Origin: Bacillota bacterium
GTDB taxonomy: Bacteria; Bacillota; Limnochordia; Darwinibacteriales; JAAYFS01
Assembly (NCBI GenBank): GCA_012728115.1
Contig: JAAYFS010000028.1
Span: 1-38,267 of the forward strand
Reading direction: 5' to 3'
DNA length: 38,267 bases
Shown here piece by piece: positions 34,266-38,267 of this stretch. A program made the position numbers and the translations under genes. Each line of letters opens with the position of its first letter. Position 1 is the first letter of the stretch. The notes beneath the pieces were generated by a model. That model was not told where the DNA came from. It made no database searches and saw only the letters and a list, made by a program, of their open reading frames with translations.

Positions 34266-34793
34266 ATGGATTTTTATCGAGTTGGCGATAAGCTGATCAG
34301 CGAGGAAAAGCTGTATCGCACCATCGAGAAGATTTTAACTCTGCGTGCATCTGGGCTATCTCAAGTTGAAGTAGCGCAGAAGATTGGTTGCGACCGAACC
34401 TTTATTTCCAGGCTAGAAACTTTAGCACAAGTGCGTAAAGGTGGAAGTGTTGGAATTATCGGCTTCCCGTTAAAAAACACTAAGGAGATCGAGGAATACG
34501 CACAGAAGGTTGGGGTGGATTTCACTTTCTTAATGACCGACAAGGAGCGCTGGGAATACATCCAAACTCGATCAGGACTAGAACTCTTAAATGATGTGAT
34601 GGGGCTAATTACGAAACTTCAAGATTTTGACACCGTAATTATGATCGGCTCTGATATGCGCATTAAGTTAGCAGAAGCATTACTGGGAGAAAAAGCTGTT
34701 GGAATTAAAATCGGCGAATCCCCAATTGAAGAGGATATCGAATTGCCTGTTAGTGAACTGGAGAGGATCATCACCGCCATAAAGGGGAATTAA
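34266..34793 (+). CDS. HTH-domain protein of unknown function, paired with the next gene
   Basis: A 175-residue protein. The N-terminal half carries a helix-turn-helix (ILTLRASGLSQVEVAQKIGC and DRTFISRLETLAQVRKGG). The C-terminal half (residues 62-175) is an alpha/beta domain (GSVGIIGFPLKN, DFTFLMTDKERWEYI, TVIMIGSDMRIKLAEALLG) that I cannot assign. It looks like a DNA-binding regulator with a sensor domain. AAGGAGG stands before the ATG. It ends one base before the next gene, so the two are translationally coupled, and they probably act together. Confidence 0.75.
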   Translation: MDFYRVGDKLISEEKLYRTIEKILTLRASGLSQVEVAQKIGCDRTFISRLETLAQVRKGGSVGIIGFPLKNTKEIEEYAQKVGVDFTFLMTDKERWEYIQTRSGLELLNDVMGLITKLQDFDTVIMIGSDMRIKLAEALLGEKAVGIKIGESPIEEDIELPVSELERIITAIKGN

Positions 34794-34794
34794 T

Positions 34795-35715
34795 ATGAAA
34801 AAGGTTGTAAGTGTAAGTATTGGCTCGTCTAAGCGAAATGCCGCAAGTCAAGTGGAATTACTAGGCCAACAGATTACTATCGAAAGAATAGGAACCGATG
34901 GTGATATCGGCAAGGCGATCGAGATAATCAAAGAACTTGATGGTAAAGTAGATGCGTTTGGAATGGGAGGAATTGACCTTTACATCGGTTCAATGAAACG
35001 CCGATACATGATCCGGGAAGCCAAAAAAATTGCGGCAGCAGCTTCGAAAACACCAATGGTAGATGGGTCTGGTCTAAAAAACACCCTTGAACGAAGAGTA
35101 ATCAAACAATTGGTAGAGAAGGACCCGACCTTTTTTACTGGAAAGAATGTTTTGTTGGTTTGTGCTATGGATAGATTTGGTATGGCAGAGTCACTTGCGG
35201 AATTAGATTGTGGCATCATATTCGGGGATTTCATTTTTGCTTTGGGAATCTCGTTACCCATTAGAAATCTAAAGGCTCTTGATCGACTAGTAAGAGTTTT
35301 TGCACCGCTAGCGGTTCAGTTACCAATTAGCTTTTTGTATCCAACTGGCAAGGAACAAGAGAAAGAAAAACCAAATCCGAAATACTTTAAATTCTATGAG
35401 TGGGCAGATGTAATCGCTGGTGATTTTCATATGATTAAAAAACATATGCCACAAGATATGAGTGGTAAAGTTATTATCACCAATACCGTCACAGCAAATG
35501 ATGTTGAGCAGCTTAAAGCTAGAGGAGTTAGTAAGCTGGTTACTACAACCCCAAATATCCATGGCCGATCGTTTGGAACCAATGTTATGGAAGCTTTGAT
35601 TGTAGCTTTGTTAGGTAAGAAAGCTGGTGAAGTTACTCCAGAGGACTACCTTGAAATGTTAGATAAACTGGGATTTGAACCCAGAATAGAAGGATTTGCT
35701 CCTAATATAGGATGA
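34795..35715 (+). CDS. Quinate 5-dehydrogenase-like protein, function unproven
   Basis: A 306-residue protein. Firmicute homologues are often labelled quinate 5-dehydrogenase, but I see no classical shikimate/quinate dehydrogenase motif. There are alpha/beta segments (KKVVSVSIGSSKRNA, VDAFGMGGIDLYIG, NVLLVCAMDRFGMAESL) and a C-terminal part with VTTTPNIHGRSFGTNVMEAL. Arg- and Lys-rich loops could bind a phosphate. Its partner is the HTH protein, with only a one-base gap. No quinate, shikimate or aromatic pathway genes are in the window. Metabolite binding or enzymatic activity is possible. Confidence 0.62.
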   Translation: MKKVVSVSIGSSKRNAASQVELLGQQITIERIGTDGDIGKAIEIIKELDGKVDAFGMGGIDLYIGSMKRRYMIREAKKIAAAASKTPMVDGSGLKNTLERRVIKQLVEKDPTFFTGKNVLLVCAMDRFGMAESLAELDCGIIFGDFIFALGISLPIRNLKALDRLVRVFAPLAVQLPISFLYPTGKEQEKEKPNPKYFKFYEWADVIAGDFHMIKKHMPQDMSGKVIITNTVTANDVEQLKARGVSKLVTTTPNIHGRSFGTNVMEALIVALLGKKAGEVTPEDYLEMLDKLGFEPRIEGFAPNIG

Positions 35716-35719
35716 GGCA

Positions 35720-35749
35720 AGAGGTGTCAATTCTTGACATCTCTTTTTT
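35720..35749 (+). terminator. Terminator of the HTH pair
   Basis: AGAGGTGTCAA (35720-35730) pairs with TTGACATCTCT (35734-35744) around a TTC loop, followed by six T residues. It contains one G-U pair. Its 3' arm holds the -35 box of the next promoter. Confidence 0.85.
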
Positions 35750-35762
35750 GGTTCTTTATAAT
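35734..35762 (+). promoter_or_regulatory. greA-lysS promoter overlapping the terminator
   Basis: TTGACA (35734-35739), a 17-base spacer and TATAAT (35757-35762), a full-consensus sigma-A promoter. It would give a leader of roughly 168 bases before greA, which includes the 16-bp palindrome ATTGATATATATCAAT (35864-35879). Confidence 0.85.
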
Positions 35763-35937
35763 GTATACGATACTTTTGAGGCCAGGGATGTGGAAAAAAT
35801 TTCAATAGTATAGATTCACAATTTCCCAGACATATTAATACAATCGATCATGGAAATATTGGAATTGATATATATCAATGTTATGGCTCAAGATAATCGT
35901 AAAGAAAAATTGAGCGTGGGAATAGGGGAGTTGGTTA

Positions 35938-36417
35938 ATGAAGCCAGAGAAGGAAGTTCTATTAACACTAGAGGGACTACAAAGGCTCGAGAAAGAACTA
36001 GAACTTCTTAAAACTGTTAAGAGGCATGAGATAGCACAACGTATTAAGGAAGCTTTAGAGTTTGGAGACATCAGTGAGAATTCGGAATATGACGATGCCA
36101 AAAACGAGCAGGCTTTCATTGAAGGACGCATTGCAACCTTAGAAAAAACACTGAGAAATGCTAAAATTATCGAAGATGATGGCGATGATTCTGATGTTGT
36201 AACGGTCGGAAAAAAAGTTGAGCTAAAAGATTTAGAAACAGGAGAGATCACCGAATATAGAGTTGTAGGTTCTGCAGAAGCTGATCCTAGTAGAGCTTTA
36301 ATATCTCACGAATCCCCTGTTGGTCAAGCTATTCTTAACAAGAATGTCGGCGAGATAGTCGATGTAGAAGTTCTTGATAATGTTTTACGATATGAAATAT
36401 TAAAAGTTAGCAGATAA
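35938..36417 (+). CDS. greA: Transcription elongation factor GreA
   Basis: A 159-residue elongation factor that rescues backtracked RNA polymerase by stimulating cleavage of the nascent RNA. The N-terminal coiled coil (LTLEGLQRLEKELELLK) carries the acidic tip in GDISENSEYDDAKNEQAF, with the catalytic acidic pair at the tip. The C-terminal FKBP-like domain holds ISHESPVGQAILNKNVGEIVDV (given in part). GGGGAG stands before the ATG. lysS follows after 15 bases and is likely cotranscribed. Confidence 0.97.
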   Translation: MKPEKEVLLTLEGLQRLEKELELLKTVKRHEIAQRIKEALEFGDISENSEYDDAKNEQAFIEGRIATLEKTLRNAKIIEDDGDDSDVVTVGKKVELKDLETGEITEYRVVGSAEADPSRALISHESPVGQAILNKNVGEIVDVEVLDNVLRYEILKVSR

Positions 36418-37926
<1,509 letters not shown>

Positions 37927-38073
37927 TACAAGAAAGTTCTTTGGACTACAAAAAACTAGAAGTCGCTTACATATTTTTGGTGTGAAACGGTAAAAATAAG
38001 AGATAAATCGAGAAAAAACTACTTTACTTTTGAATCTGGGAGGTTTGGTCCGATTTTAGGGAGAAATTACCTG

Positions 38074-38102
38074 TTGCCAATCCTACCAGGCCATGATATA
38101 TT
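38074..38102 (+). promoter_or_regulatory. Promoter near the right edge, possibly of an rRNA operon
   Basis: TTGCCA (38074-38079), a 17-base spacer and TATATT (38097-38102). It lies in the 341-base gap after lysS, in which I see no supported gene (37927-38267). Confidence 0.55.
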
Positions 38103-38154
38103 AATCACTGTCGCTACGGCAAAAGGGCTTCTAGCCTTGATGTCGAGCAGACAT

Positions 38155-38260
38155 TTGGACATTGACAACCAAACAACAGAAGTGCGGAGTTTGTTTTTAG
38201 TTTAACGTTTGTTAGACTAAAGAATAAACAATGCTCTTAAGTCAAAAGTAAAATAAGAGC
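38155..38260 (+). other. Possible rRNA operon leader sequence
   Basis: The stretch CATTGACAACCAAACAACAG (38160-38179) resembles the CTTTGAAAACTAAACAA-like element seen in Bacillus rRNA leaders and spacers. A TGCTCTTAAG stretch recalls boxA, and GCTCTTA (38233-38239) pairs with TAAGAGC (38254-38260). A 16S or 23S gene may start just beyond the edge. The resemblance is from memory and is moderate. Confidence 0.4.
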
Positions 38261-38267
38261 TAAGGAA

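Noticed and set aside
37960-38205. Open frame of about 80 codons after lysS
   Set aside because: It has no good start codon or ribosome-binding site, gives no recognisable protein, and overlaps the promoter and leader-like sequence.

Overview
This is a chromosomal core region of a low-GC, endospore-forming Firmicute (Bacillota) that probably has an outer membrane. The spore-former call rests on a Gin-type sigma-G inhibitor, an abrB locus with a Spo0A-type tandem operator, and the csfB-yaaO-tmk-yaaQ-yaaR-holB-yaaT-rsmI-abrB-metS-yabD gene order known from Bacillus subtilis. The diderm call rests on an MlaE/MlaF/MlaD lipid-transport operon whose MlaD carries a C-terminal beta-rich domain ending in Phe, as described for diderm Firmicutes such as Veillonella. 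I cannot name the genus. TTG and GTG starts are frequent.

Layout. 1-175: 3' part of a 5S rRNA gene and a terminator. 193-1581 (-): orphan PAS histidine kinase. 1824-6583 (+): gin, an Orn/Lys/Arg decarboxylase-family gene, tmk, a shortened c-di-AMP receptor gene (darA), yaaR, holB, ricT. 6580-8070 (-): a divergent MurE-like ligase. 8125-8943 (+): rsmI. 9008-9250 (-): abrB interrupted by one in-frame TGA, behind an intact promoter and Spo0A-like operator. 9375-11428 (-): phosphosulfolactate synthase and an MFS transporter. 11487-14595 (+): Met T-box leader, metG, tatD. 14599-15632: four tRNA genes (Lys, Glu, Thr, Arg) around a small FMN-binding-domain protein. 15691-17165: DedA/VTT protein and folD. 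17287-22113: mlaE, mlaF, long mlaD, htrA. 22158-23585: rlmH, rex and a small convergent ORF. 23818-28340: argS, a DUF624-like membrane protein, pyrG, a bifunctional-nuclease-domain protein. 28420-33172: two unassigned genes, fba, rho, a LysM/M23 endopeptidase and rpmE. 33251-37926: dusB, an unassigned HTH plus 'quinate dehydrogenase-like' pair, greA, lysS. 37927-38267: no convincing gene, but a promoter and sequences resembling an rRNA operon leader, so the window may lie between two rRNA operons.

Most genes serve nucleotide supply (tmk, pyrG, folD), DNA replication (holB), translation and RNA modification (metG, argS, lysS, rsmI, rlmH, dusB, rpmE, tRNAs), transcription (rho, greA, rex) and the cell envelope (Mla operon, HtrA, M23 peptidase, MurE-like ligase). 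The points most worth following are the interrupted abrB, the 19-residue tandem repeat that forms the centre of the MlaD-like protein, a hairpin that overlaps the htrA start codon, the DarA homologue lacking its long loop, and the conserved-looking HTH/dehydrogenase-like pair upstream of greA.
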